In this document: positions 5,393 to 11,936 of the stretch, in pieces
How the letters are laid out: each line of letters opens with the position of its first letter
Numbering within the stretch: the first letter of the stretch is position 1
NCBI GenBank assembly: GCA_035762665.1
Contig: DASTNZ010000284.1
Span: 1 to 14,459 of the forward strand
Reading direction: 5' to 3'
Source: JASLBX01 sp035762665
GTDB taxonomy: Bacteria; Actinomycetota; Actinomycetes; Jiangellales; Jiangellaceae
Length of the DNA stretch: 14,459 nt
Notes under the pieces: generated by a model
What the model saw: only the letters and a program-made list of their open reading frames with translations
What the model was told of the DNA's origin: nothing
Database searches by the model: none
Position numbers and translations under genes: made by a program

Positions 5393-6945
5393 GTACTGCC
5401 ACATGGTCCGCCTCGCTCGATTCCGAGATTGACGACGACGAGCCGCGCTCGGAGTCGGCGGCCACGCCGAAGGCGAAGCGGTCCACGAAGGCCAGCGACT
5501 CCAAGGCCGAGCGCGCAGCCGAGCGTGAGCGGAAGCGCATCGAAGCGTGGGCTCAGGCCGCGCTCAAAGGCGAAGCCGAAACCGTACGCAACACCGGCAA
5601 GGGCGAACGCAACGACACGCTGAACGTGTCCGCGCTCCGGCTCGGGCAAATCGTGGCCGGCGGGTACCTCGCCGAAAAGGACGTAGTGACGGAGCTAACT
5701 CGAGCCGCGCGTGACGCCGGGCTCGGCAAAGACGAAACGAAGAAGACGATCGCCAGCGGGCTCGGCGCCGGCAAGAAGGAGCCGAGGCATCCGCCGCCGG
5801 CAGAGGAGCTGGACGACTCGCACGACGACGGGCCCGGCGTCGATGACTACGAGTTTGATGAGCTCGACATGTTCGCGGGGGGCGATGACGGAGAGCAATC
5901 GTCAACTGCGGAACTTCCGCAGTTCCAACCCAAGCGCACCGGCAAACAGAAAGCGCCCCGCCTCGAGATCATCGAGTCTGACGCGCTCTTCGCCGAGCTC
6001 GAAGAGCCGGACTACATCATCGAGGGGATCGTGCGGCGGGCTTCGCTCACCGAGATCGTGAGCTACGGCGGCTCGGGCAAGACATGGATCGCCACGAACA
6101 TGTTGATCGCGGTCGGTGGCGGGCTCCCGTGGCTTGGCCGATTCGCAGCGAAGCAGGGGAAGGCGCTCGACATCGACTACGAGAACGGCTCCTACGAGAT
6201 GCGCCGCCGGATTCAGGCGAATGCCCGCGCTCTCGGGCTCGAGACGGTGCCGGGGATCGGCCTGATCTCGATGCCGCCGCTGTACATGAACGCGCCCGAG
6301 TTCGGCGACACCATCGAGGCCGCCGCCGCCGGTTACGACCTCGTGATCGTTGACACGCTGAAGGCCGGCAACCCCGGCGTCGACGAGAATGACTCCAACA
6401 TGCGCACCGGGCTCGATGCCCTGCGACGGGTAGGCGAAAAGAACGGGAGCGCGTTCGTGGTGCTCGTTCACTCCAAGAAGGTGAGCGGCAACGTCACGAC
6501 GATCGACCCCCGCGAGGCAGGCCGGGGGAGCTCAGCAATCTACGATGCCGCCGACACGGTGTTGCACGTCACCTACACCGAGGGGCAGCCGCTCCGGGTG
6601 ATGCAAACCAAGGCGCGACTCGGCCGAACCGTGCCGCCCTTCCAGGTGGAGATCCTGGACGATGACCGGGGCGGGGTGAGCGTCATCGCGAGCGACGTTC
6701 CGAAGGCCGATCCGGCGGCGAGCGCTTCGGACCGCTTCGAGGCGGTTTGCCGAGCCGTGCTTGACGCTGTTCGGGCTCGACCCGGTCAGTCCGGCAAGGT
6801 CTACCGCGAGACGCTCGGCCTCCGGCATGCGAGCGTCACGGCTGCCTTCGAGAGACTGGAGCATGACGGCGCGCTCAAGAACGCCGGCACCCAGACGAGC
6901 GCGAAGTGGCTCCCGACCGGTCCGGGAGGCGTCGATGGGTACTAG
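5389..6945 (+). CDS. RepA-like hexameric helicase (AAA_25) with prim-pol linker and winged-helix tail
   Basis: The 518-aa product starts at GTG 5389, overlapping the prim-pol stop. Residues about 1-60 are charged and low-complexity. Residues about 76-133 (DTLNVSALRLGQIVAGGYLAEKDV...GLGAGKKEPR) match the helical segment that normally follows the prim-pol domain in single-chain primase proteins. The RecA-like core has Walker A GGSGKT (227-232), DYENG with Glu265, Walker B YDLVIVD (316-322) and LVHSKK with His361, as in RSF1010 RepA and phage relatives. Residues about 448-510 resemble a winged helix (AVLDAVRARPGQSGKVY...SVTAAFERLEHDGALKNAG). It should unwind DNA at the origin with the prim-pol. 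An acidic region (140-170) separates linker and core. The repeat array begins at the base after its stop. Confidence 0.9.
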   Translation: MSTATWSASLDSEIDDDEPRSESAATPKAKRSTKASDSKAERAAERERKRIEAWAQAALKGEAETVRNTGKGERNDTLNVSALRLGQIVAGGYLAEKDVVTELTRAARDAGLGKDETKKTIASGLGAGKKEPRHPPPAEELDDSHDDGPGVDDYEFDELDMFAGGDDGEQSSTAELPQFQPKRTGKQKAPRLEIIESDALFAELEEPDYIIEGIVRRASLTEIVSYGGSGKTWIATNMLIAVGGGLPWLGRFAAKQGKALDIDYENGSYEMRRRIQANARALGLETVPGIGLISMPPLYMNAPEFGDTIEAAAAGYDLVIVDTLKAGNPGVDENDSNMRTGLDALRRVGEKNGSAFVVLVHSKKVSGNVTTIDPREAGRGSSAIYDAADTVLHVTYTEGQPLRVMQTKARLGRTVPPFQVEILDDDRGGVSVIASDVPKADPAASASDRFEAVCRAVLDAVRARPGQSGKVYRETLGLRHASVTAAFERLEHDGALKNAGTQTSAKWLPTGPGGVDGY

Positions 6946-7083
6946 CTGTTCCGCTGTTCCCACCTGTTCCCGACCTGTTCCGGGAACAGCCGCTCGTGAG
7001 CTGTTCCGCTGTTCCCACCCCCTAAGGGGGGGAACCGGGAACAGGAACAGCTTGCACGACGGGACAGGGTGGTTAGCTGTTCC
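6946..7083. repeat. CTGTTCC iteron array, candidate replication origin
   Basis: CTGTTCC occurs at 6946, 6954, 6964, 6975, 7001, 7009 and 7077, and its reverse complement GGAACAG at 6983, 7038 and 7044: ten exact 7-mers in 138 bases. They begin at the base after the helicase stop. Two form the palindrome CTGTTCCGGGAACAG (6975-6989). Repeats immediately next to a RepA-type helicase gene fit an iteron origin; a regulatory array or terminator is the alternative. The stretch is non-coding. Confidence 0.65.
6999..7052. other. Long imperfect hairpin inside the repeat array
   Basis: Bases 6999-7007 pair with 7044-7052 (9 bp), 7010-7016 with 7037-7043 (7 bp), and 7018-7022 with 7028-7032 (5 bp), leaving a 5-base loop around CTAAG. 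That is 21 bp of stem built from opposed iteron copies plus a C5/G5 tip. It may be an origin or single-strand-initiation hairpin or a strong terminator for the replication operon; no T run follows. Confidence 0.55.
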
Positions 7084-7419
7084 CAAAAGGTGGCGTCCGG
7101 CGCTCGAGACCCCCTTCCCGGAATCGGCACCACTCAACCGGTCACCGGGCCGACCCCTTGGCCAGCGAGCCGGTTCAGCGCCGAAACCCGCCCTTTCCCC
7201 GCCGTTTCAGCGCCGGACGCCAGGCAGGCTAAGTGCCCGAAATTCCGTCACCAGGGCGCGCTGCACGCTCGAGGGTTCCGATCAGTGCCCGAGTGGCTGG
7301 CCCTTCCGCAGCGTGTTTCCCGCTGTTTCGGCGCTCCAGGGCAACGGGACCAGTACCCGGCTGTTTCGTGACGGCCCGCCGTTCGGACCCCCGCCGACCT
7401 CCGCCGGAGCGCCCCGCCC
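7084..7419. other. Non-coding stretch with dyads upstream of terminase genes
   Basis: I see no convincing gene here. It holds a 12-bp inverted repeat GGCGTCCGGCGC (7092-7103) / GCGCCGGACGCC (7210-7221), a direct repeat TTCAGCGCCG (7174-7183, 7206-7215), and degenerate CTGTTTC copies near 7323 and 7361. The region immediately before terS is where phages often carry their cos or pac site, so it is a candidate packaging site or an extension of the origin. That function is inference. Confidence 0.4.
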
Positions 7420-7965
7420 GTGACCACCTTCGTCGAGACGCAGAAGGGCAAGCTCCGCCCCCGCGCCATCCGTCCGGATCGCCCGCCGAGCCCGGCAGTG
7501 TCGGCGCTGGCGGCCCCGTTCAAGGACCCAGCTACGGGCCGCTTCATGGCTGGCAACCCCGGCGGTCGGCTCCGCCAGTTGCGCGCTCTCGCCAGGGTGA
7601 CCGCTGAGAGCCTTTTGCGTCTCGAGCCTGACCACGTGGCCCCGTGGCTCAGGCCGCACCTGAGCGAGGCACAGGCGCACTGCCAGCGGCTTGTCGATGC
7701 GCTGCCAGCGAAGACCGACGAGCTACTTTCGCTCTGCGGCGACGAGGCCCGCGCCGGCATGTTCTCCGTGGCGTGCCTGAGCCAGGGCGCTAGCGATGAC
7801 TGCTCGCCAGCGGAGGCGCGAGCCTGGCGCGACGAGGGGCGCGCCTGGATGCGCGAGGCCCGCCAGGTGGTGCTGACCCGCAAGGCCATCGCCCGAGACG
7901 TTCCGGTCGACGACGGCGGGGAGGCCGCGCTGCCTTGGTTCCAGGGCAAGGGGGCCACCAAGTGA
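7420..7965 (+). CDS. Putative small terminase subunit / packaging partner
   Basis: The 181-aa protein starts at GTG 7420, the only start near the beginning of the open frame; the ribosome-binding site is poor (GGAG at 7405-7408). Residues about 34-60 include FKDPATGRFMAGNPGGRLRQLRALARV, the 'GRFxxGNPGG' segment found at the N terminus of many phage small-terminase-like and related proteins, followed by helical sequence (about 60-175). Its TGA overlaps the terL GTG (GTGA), so the two are translated together. The family call rests on that motif and on position; the rest of the sequence is not recognised. It would bind the packaging site and recruit TerL. Confidence 0.55.
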   Translation: MTTFVETQKGKLRPRAIRPDRPPSPAVSALAAPFKDPATGRFMAGNPGGRLRQLRALARVTAESLLRLEPDHVAPWLRPHLSEAQAHCQRLVDALPAKTDELLSLCGDEARAGMFSVACLSQGASDDCSPAEARAWRDEGRAWMREARQVVLTRKAIARDVPVDDGGEAALPWFQGKGATK

Positions 7966-9446
7966 GCCCCCTCTCGTTCATCGAGTTCTGCGAGAGCGTG
8001 CTCGCCGTCCGCTTCGAGCCTGCCCAGCGCGTCTATTGGGCCGTTGCTGCCGACGACGTGCAGCTCTGCGACCTCACGGGAGACGCCCGCGACATCGCCC
8101 GCGAGCTCTTCGGCGACATCGAGACGGTTCCGCCCGAGGCCCGCCGCGAGCAGGTGGCCGTCAAGGGCGCCGGCATCGGCTGGAGCTACTTCGCTGGCCT
8201 GCGTCTCCTGCACCGGGCGCTGACCGCCACGTCAGAGGAGCTCGGCGCGGCAGGCGAAACCCGCGTTTGCCTGGCCGTGGCGCCCGACCTCCGCACCGGG
8301 CGGATCCCGGTCCGCTACGCGCTTGGCGCAGCGGAGGGGGTGCCCGCAATCAAGCGCCTGATTGAGTCGAGCGGCTCCGACGGCTTCACACTCCGGCGCG
8401 AGGGTGGCCGGTTCACTTCCGTGGAGGCGCTGCCGGCGTCGATCGGTGGCCGTGCGCTCCGTGGCCGACGCTACCTCGAGGCGCTCTTTGACGAGAGCTC
8501 GTTCTTCCGAGACAGCGACTACGCGATCAACGACACCGACTGCCGGCGCGCCGTTATCGCCCGCACGCTCGGCAAATTCTGGAACGGCAGCACGCCTTGG
8601 CTCGAAACGTCCGAGGTTTGGAAGACCTACCAGGCGAACTACGGCCACCCGACGACGGCGCTTGCCGCTCGGCTCCCGACGCTCACCATGCGTTCGGATC
8701 CGGACGTGCGCCGGCTGGTAGAGGCCGAGCGAGAGCGCGATCCTGACGGGGCCGCGGTCGAGTACGACTGCCAGCCCCCCGCGGGAAGTGGCGGCTACTT
8801 CTTCGACGGTTTTGCGATCGACAAGAGCGCGACGGACGCGCTCCCCCTCATCGTTCTGAGCGAGCTTGCCACCCGGCCGCACTGGGAGCTCGAGGGCGAT
8901 CGGTACGGCGCGGGCTTCGATCCGGCGTTCCAACGTGACGCATCGGCCGGCGTCGTCGTTCGCAAGCGTGCGGGCGTGTTCGACGTGTGCGAGGTGTTCG
9001 AGCGCAGGCCGGAGCGTGGCCAGCCTCTCGTTCCCTCGGTTGTCTGTCGAGAGTTCGCTGCCATCGCGAAGAAGCACACCGCGTCCAGGATTTGCAGCGA
9101 CATCCACTATCAAGAATCCGTCAAAGAGCACCTTCGCGAGTCCGGCGTTTCGTTCCTACAAGCGCCCGGCGGCAACCAGGGCAAGAGCGACGTTTACAAC
9201 TTTGCGAGAGACGCAATCCACGCCGGCCGCGTGCGTTGGAGTGCAGGACATCGTAGACTGACACAGCAACTGCGCGAAGTGGTGGCCCGCCCGCTGCCAG
9301 GCGGACTGATCAGCATTCAGAGCCCCCGGCGCAAAGGCAATCACGGCGACATCGCATCCGCCTTTTGCCTCGCGCTTTGGGCCGCCGAAAAAGGCTCGTT
9401 CCGATACATGAGATTGAGCGAGGCGGCGAGCAACTGCCTCTATTGA
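7962..9446 (+). CDS. terL: Phage terminase large subunit (ATPase-nuclease)
   Basis: The 494-aa product begins at GTG 7962, overlapping the upstream stop. It has the TerL architecture. The ATPase P-loop is KGAGIGWS (68-75), with Lys at the loop's start and Trp where Walker A normally has Lys, as in lambda gpA's variant loop KSARVGYS. Walker B is LFDE (175-178), with Glu178 as the likely catalytic base. The C-terminal RNase H-like nuclease has Asp320 (AGFDPAF), Asp380 (ICSDIHY) and Asp463 (KGNHGDIASAFCLALWAA), all intact. Length fits the family (about 400-650). It would translocate and cut DNA into a procapsid. No portal or capsid gene follows, which is odd because these normally come next. A shorter alternative reading of the opposite strand is a shadow. 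Confidence 0.9.
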   Translation: MSPLSFIEFCESVLAVRFEPAQRVYWAVAADDVQLCDLTGDARDIARELFGDIETVPPEARREQVAVKGAGIGWSYFAGLRLLHRALTATSEELGAAGETRVCLAVAPDLRTGRIPVRYALGAAEGVPAIKRLIESSGSDGFTLRREGGRFTSVEALPASIGGRALRGRRYLEALFDESSFFRDSDYAINDTDCRRAVIARTLGKFWNGSTPWLETSEVWKTYQANYGHPTTALAARLPTLTMRSDPDVRRLVEAERERDPDGAAVEYDCQPPAGSGGYFFDGFAIDKSATDALPLIVLSELATRPHWELEGDRYGAGFDPAFQRDASAGVVVRKRAGVFDVCEVFERRPERGQPLVPSVVCREFAAIAKKHTASRICSDIHYQESVKEHLRESGVSFLQAPGGNQGKSDVYNFARDAIHAGRVRWSAGHRRLTQQLREVVARPLPGGLISIQSPRRKGNHGDIASAFCLALWAAEKGSFRYMRLSEAASNCLY

Positions 9447-9464
9447 CACTAGGAGATCAACGAC

Positions 9465-9875
9465 ATGACCATCAGACACCAAAACTTAGACCCCGACCGC
9501 GAGCGGCGCGAGACAGTGCACGCCAGGGCGCTCGAAACGCAACGCCAGCCCCGCACGTACAACCAAATCTTGAGCGACCTCATTGCCAGTCACGAGGGCA
9601 CACTCGACGATGACGCGCTCGCACAGTACGCCGCGGATGCCGAGACGCTTGCACGCCACGAGCCGCCGGCACCGCCGAAACAGACGGCGGCGCCCACGCG
9701 GACCCCCGCGGACCTCGACTCTCGGATCGCTGAGCTCAGGGCACAGGCAGGCAAAGGCTCCGAGCGTCAGCGCTTCGCGCGCACGGCCGAGCTCGAGCGG
9801 CTGCTCGCCGAGCGCTATCCGAGGGATCGCGACGGCTTCTACTTGCCCGACGACGACGGCGGAGCGGCGGCTTGA
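9465..9875 (+). CDS. Unknown 136-aa charged protein after terL
   Basis: The ATG at 9465 has a good ribosome-binding site, AGGAG at 9451-9455. The protein is strongly charged and hydrophilic: an N-terminal helix with many Arg/Glu, an acidic helical part (TLDDDALAQYAADAETLARHE, about 46-66), a Pro/Thr-rich linker (PPAPPKQTAAPTRTP, about 68-82), and a second helix (LDSRIAELRAQ...LERLLAERYPRD). The two-helix-plus-linker layout is like small scaffold or adaptor proteins, but I recognise no family. It shares one base with the next gene's ATG (TGATG). Confidence 0.7.
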   Translation: MTIRHQNLDPDRERRETVHARALETQRQPRTYNQILSDLIASHEGTLDDDALAQYAADAETLARHEPPAPPKQTAAPTRTPADLDSRIAELRAQAGKGSERQRFARTAELERLLAERYPRDRDGFYLPDDDGGAAA

Positions 9876-10504
9876 TGGACACTCAGGCACTACACCAGGC
9901 GGTCGACGCTGCGCAGCGTGCAACGACAGAGCTTGCAAACCAGCGTGAGCGCGCCCGAAAACTTCAGGGTGAGCTTGCCCCCGCACGAGAGGTGCTCGAC
10001 GCCGCCGAGCAGGCGCTGACTTCGGCACTCGGCGCAGAGTCTCTCGGTGAGGGCACGGCCGCCGCAACGAAAAAAGCACGGGCCGCACGCGACGAGGCGA
10101 GCGAGCGGGTTCGCGGCATCGAGTCTGCACTCTCGGTGCTCCGCGATCGCGAGCCCGACCTGGCGACGACAGCGGCGCAGGCGGAGCGGCACGCGAGGGA
10201 GCTTGCATTACCTTTGGCCCGCACTCTCTACGATCACGAGCTCGACCGCTGCCAGCGACTCGCCGAGAGCTTCGCCAGTGCCTACGCCGCGTGCCACGTG
10301 TTGCAGACCTACATCATCGGTGGCGAGCTCACGGGCCCGGCGCAAGCTGAGGACGCCGGCATCGCCGAGATCCTTTCACGCCACGGCGTCCGCTCACACT
10401 CCGGATTCATCGCCTGCGGCGACCCGAACGGCATGACGCGCCCCCTCACGCCGGCAGAGCTTCTTCAGCTTTGCGAACCCGCGCACGCTGAGGCGGCGCA
10501 ATGA
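9875..10504 (+). CDS. Unknown 209-aa coiled-coil protein
   Basis: I use ATG 9875, which overlaps the upstream TGA by one base (the TTG just before it is also possible). The first 120 residues look like a long coiled coil: repeated Ala/Gln/Arg/Glu heptads (AVDAAQRATTELANQRERARKLQGEL...), ending near AERHARELALPLARTLYD. Residues about 125-205 seem globular (FASAYAACHVLQTYIIGGELTG, then HGVRSHSGFIACGDPNG). No family is recognised. Its position in the packaging/maturation block could suit a structural or scaffolding role, which is inference. Confidence 0.7.
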   Translation: MDTQALHQAVDAAQRATTELANQRERARKLQGELAPAREVLDAAEQALTSALGAESLGEGTAAATKKARAARDEASERVRGIESALSVLRDREPDLATTAAQAERHARELALPLARTLYDHELDRCQRLAESFASAYAACHVLQTYIIGGELTGPAQAEDAGIAEILSRHGVRSHSGFIACGDPNGMTRPLTPAELLQLCEPAHAEAAQ

Positions 10505-10651
10505 GAGACTTTGGATCCCACCCGGCTAGTACCCGGGTGCTCGGCGCAGAGTCGCGCGCCGGTGCCGCGGCACGGATCCAAGCGCGCTCGTCTCGCTCCC
10601 CGACCTTGTTGGTCCTCGGTCGGGCGAGCGGGCGGGTTTCACGAGGTGACA
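10505..10651. other. Structured non-coding gap with nested inverted repeats
   Basis: An outer 8-bp inverted repeat, TTGGATCC (10511-10518) and GGATCCAA (10574-10581), encloses three back-to-back hairpins: CACCCGG/CCGGGTG (10519-10539, 7-base loop), CGGCGC/GCGCCG (10542-10561, 8-base loop) and the palindrome GTGCCGCGGCAC (10562-10573). Only two bases in the enclosed region fall outside these. A further hairpin pairs 10594-10605 with 10618-10630 (one bulged base). It lies in an otherwise gapless operon, directly upstream of the ParB-like gene's ribosome-binding site. It could be a structured RNA leader, a binding site or a packaging/partition site. Confidence 0.55.
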
Positions 10652-11134
10652 ATGACTGACCAAAAATTCCACAGAGTGCAGGGACTGCCCGGCGACCCCC
10701 GGCGCCACACATGGCAGAAATTCACCTGCGTGGCACAGCTCGTTCCGATCGCAGATCTCGCTGAGATCGCGTTCGCGCCGGGCGACCCACCGAGCCCCGA
10801 CCTGCTACCTGATCACCCCTACATTCGAGCGTTGGTCGCAGCGTTCAGAGCGGCCGACGCCGGCAAGGGCCCATGGCCGCCACCGATCGTCGTTCACCGA
10901 GATCCGATCGGTCTCCGACTCCGCGACGGAAACCACCGGCTGACGGCGGCGAGACTCTCGGGCATTCGCGCGTTCCCGGTGTCGTTCATCGATCGCGAGT
11001 CATACGACGCGATGGTCTACAGCAACCAGCCGCCCCCAAAGCTGACCAACCAAGACACGCGCTACGCCGCGGCATTCGCGCGTGACCGGGAGCGTGAGTC
11101 CCGGACGGCGGCCGAGCTTCGGAGGTATCGCTGA
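10652..11134 (+). CDS. ParB/sulfiredoxin-fold-like protein 1
   Basis: I place the start at ATG 10652, which has GAGGTG (10643-10648) upstream; the longer reading would run through the hairpin-rich gap with atypical residue content. The 160-aa product shows the ParB N-terminal/sulfiredoxin-like pattern: LVPIADLAEI (30-39), PPPIVVHRDPIGLRLRDGNHRLTAARLSGIRAFPV (77-110), with the DGNHR box at 92-96 that in this fold binds nucleotide. No HTH or dimerisation domain follows, so it is not a full partition ParB. Stand-alone proteins of this fold in phages are often called ParB-like nucleases or nucleotide-binding proteins. Its TGA shares one base with the next ATG. Confidence 0.75.
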   Translation: MTDQKFHRVQGLPGDPRRHTWQKFTCVAQLVPIADLAEIAFAPGDPPSPDLLPDHPYIRALVAAFRAADAGKGPWPPPIVVHRDPIGLRLRDGNHRLTAARLSGIRAFPVSFIDRESYDAMVYSNQPPPKLTNQDTRYAAAFARDRERESRTAAELRRYR

Positions 11135-11409
11135 TGGCTTTCTCCCTCATCAAAGAGTTCACTTCTTTCGGGTCGGAAATCGACCTTGGGGCTGATGCCG
11201 ACTTCGTCGCCCTCGTCTCGATGTTCCCCAAAAAACAGCTCAAGGAGCTCAAGGTCGTGACCGCGGGGTCCGGCGTTCTGAACTTCCGAGCTAGCGGCAT
11301 CGACATGGCAATGGCTGGGCTCACCGATGGCGAGCTGATCCTTGTCACCGGCGTCACGCACATTCGCACCGGAACGAACGTGGCGCGCCTTCGTGTGAGC
11401 TGGGGATGA
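11134..11409 (+). CDS. Small beta-rich protein, virion/spike-like (tentative)
   Basis: The 91-aa product starts at ATG 11134, overlapping the upstream stop by one base. It is predicted to be mainly beta: FVALVSMFP, LKELKVVTAG, GVLNFRASG, GELILVTGVTHIRTGTNVARLRVSW. The run 'TAGSGVLNF...DGELILVTGVTHIRTGTNVARLRV' resembles small phage proteins (about 90-110 aa) annotated as head-fibre or spike-base-like, with a Gly-rich turn, a 'xGE' turn and a final GT-x-A strand. The similarity is from pattern only. It sits between two ParB-like genes, and its stop overlaps the next ATG. If correct, it is the only hint of a virion component in the window. Confidence 0.55.
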   Translation: MAFSLIKEFTSFGSEIDLGADADFVALVSMFPKKQLKELKVVTAGSGVLNFRASGIDMAMAGLTDGELILVTGVTHIRTGTNVARLRVSWG

Positions 11410-11936
11410 CGATGATACGCATGGCCCAAGCCGCGGCAGCCCTTCTCGGGCAGCAGCGGCGAGAGCTCGGCATCGGCGAACAGAACGCATCGCTTGCGTC
11501 GGAGGAGGTGCTCGGAGTCCGCTGGCGCCCCCCCGAAGCGACCACGCTCCGCGGCATCCAGCCTCCGCACCACTCGAGGCACGCCGACTACGTCGCTCGG
11601 CTCGCCGATGCCTACCGCCGCGGTGACCCTGTGCCGCCAGTCGTGGCGCTCCGTTTCGGCAGCGAGCTTAGGGCCCTTTGTGGATCACACCGCATTGCAG
11701 CGATGGGCGCTCGCTTCTCCTCGGTTCAGGCGGCCGAGCAAGCGGGCGCGATCATCATCTTGGAAGCCGTTGACATCCTGGCCACGGCTCGCGCAGCCGG
11801 CGATCGAGACGCAGTCCACGAGCTCACCCGCTCGGACCCTTGGACGATGTTCCCGCAGGTGCTCCAGCATCTTTGGCCCCACCTGCCAGCACACGCTCGC
11901 CACGCGCTGCGAACCGAGCAGAGGATCCCGGGATGA
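11406..11936 (+). CDS. ParB/sulfiredoxin-fold-like protein 2
   Basis: This 176-aa protein begins at ATG 11406 (ATGA overlap); ATG 11412 is an alternative. Residues about 57-108 repeat the ParB-like logic: HSRHADYVARLADAYRRGDPVPPVVALRF, then LRALCGSHRIAAMGARF, where CGSHR (92-96) takes the place of DGNHR in the gene two upstream. The Asp/Asn to Cys/Ser change in the box suggests altered or lost chemistry. The C-terminal part (about 120-176) is helical and not recognised. The pair may be an old duplication that diverged, or two proteins acting together. Confidence 0.6.
   Translation: MTMIRMAQAAAALLGQQRRELGIGEQNASLASEEVLGVRWRPPEATTLRGIQPPHHSRHADYVARLADAYRRGDPVPPVVALRFGSELRALCGSHRIAAMGARFSSVQAAEQAGAIIILEAVDILATARAAGDRDAVHELTRSDPWTMFPQVLQHLWPHLPAHARHALRTEQRIPG

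Noticed and set aside
5902..6471. A 189-codon minus-strand open frame
   Set aside because: It is antisense to the Walker A/B region of the helicase and shows no family pattern.
6761..7423. A 220-codon open frame through the end of the helicase gene and the repeat block
   Set aside because: It starts inside the helicase gene, translates the iterons as low-complexity Ser/Arg/Pro/Cys sequence, and has no recognisable domain or ribosome-binding site. It is a by-product of high GC.
8232..9131. A 299-codon open frame on the minus strand
   Set aside because: It is wholly antisense to terL, whose motifs are clear. Long antisense frames are expected at this GC content.
10511..10581. A tRNA gene at the multi-hairpin gap (the first hairpin has a 7-base loop that could pass as an anticodon loop)
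   Set aside because: There is no T loop (TTCRA), no D-loop pattern, and the arm lengths do not fit a tRNA. I kept it as a structured element only.
10652..11134. Partition ParB
   Set aside because: It has only the ParB/sulfiredoxin-like fold pattern, with no HTH or dimerisation domain and no ParA gene in the circle.
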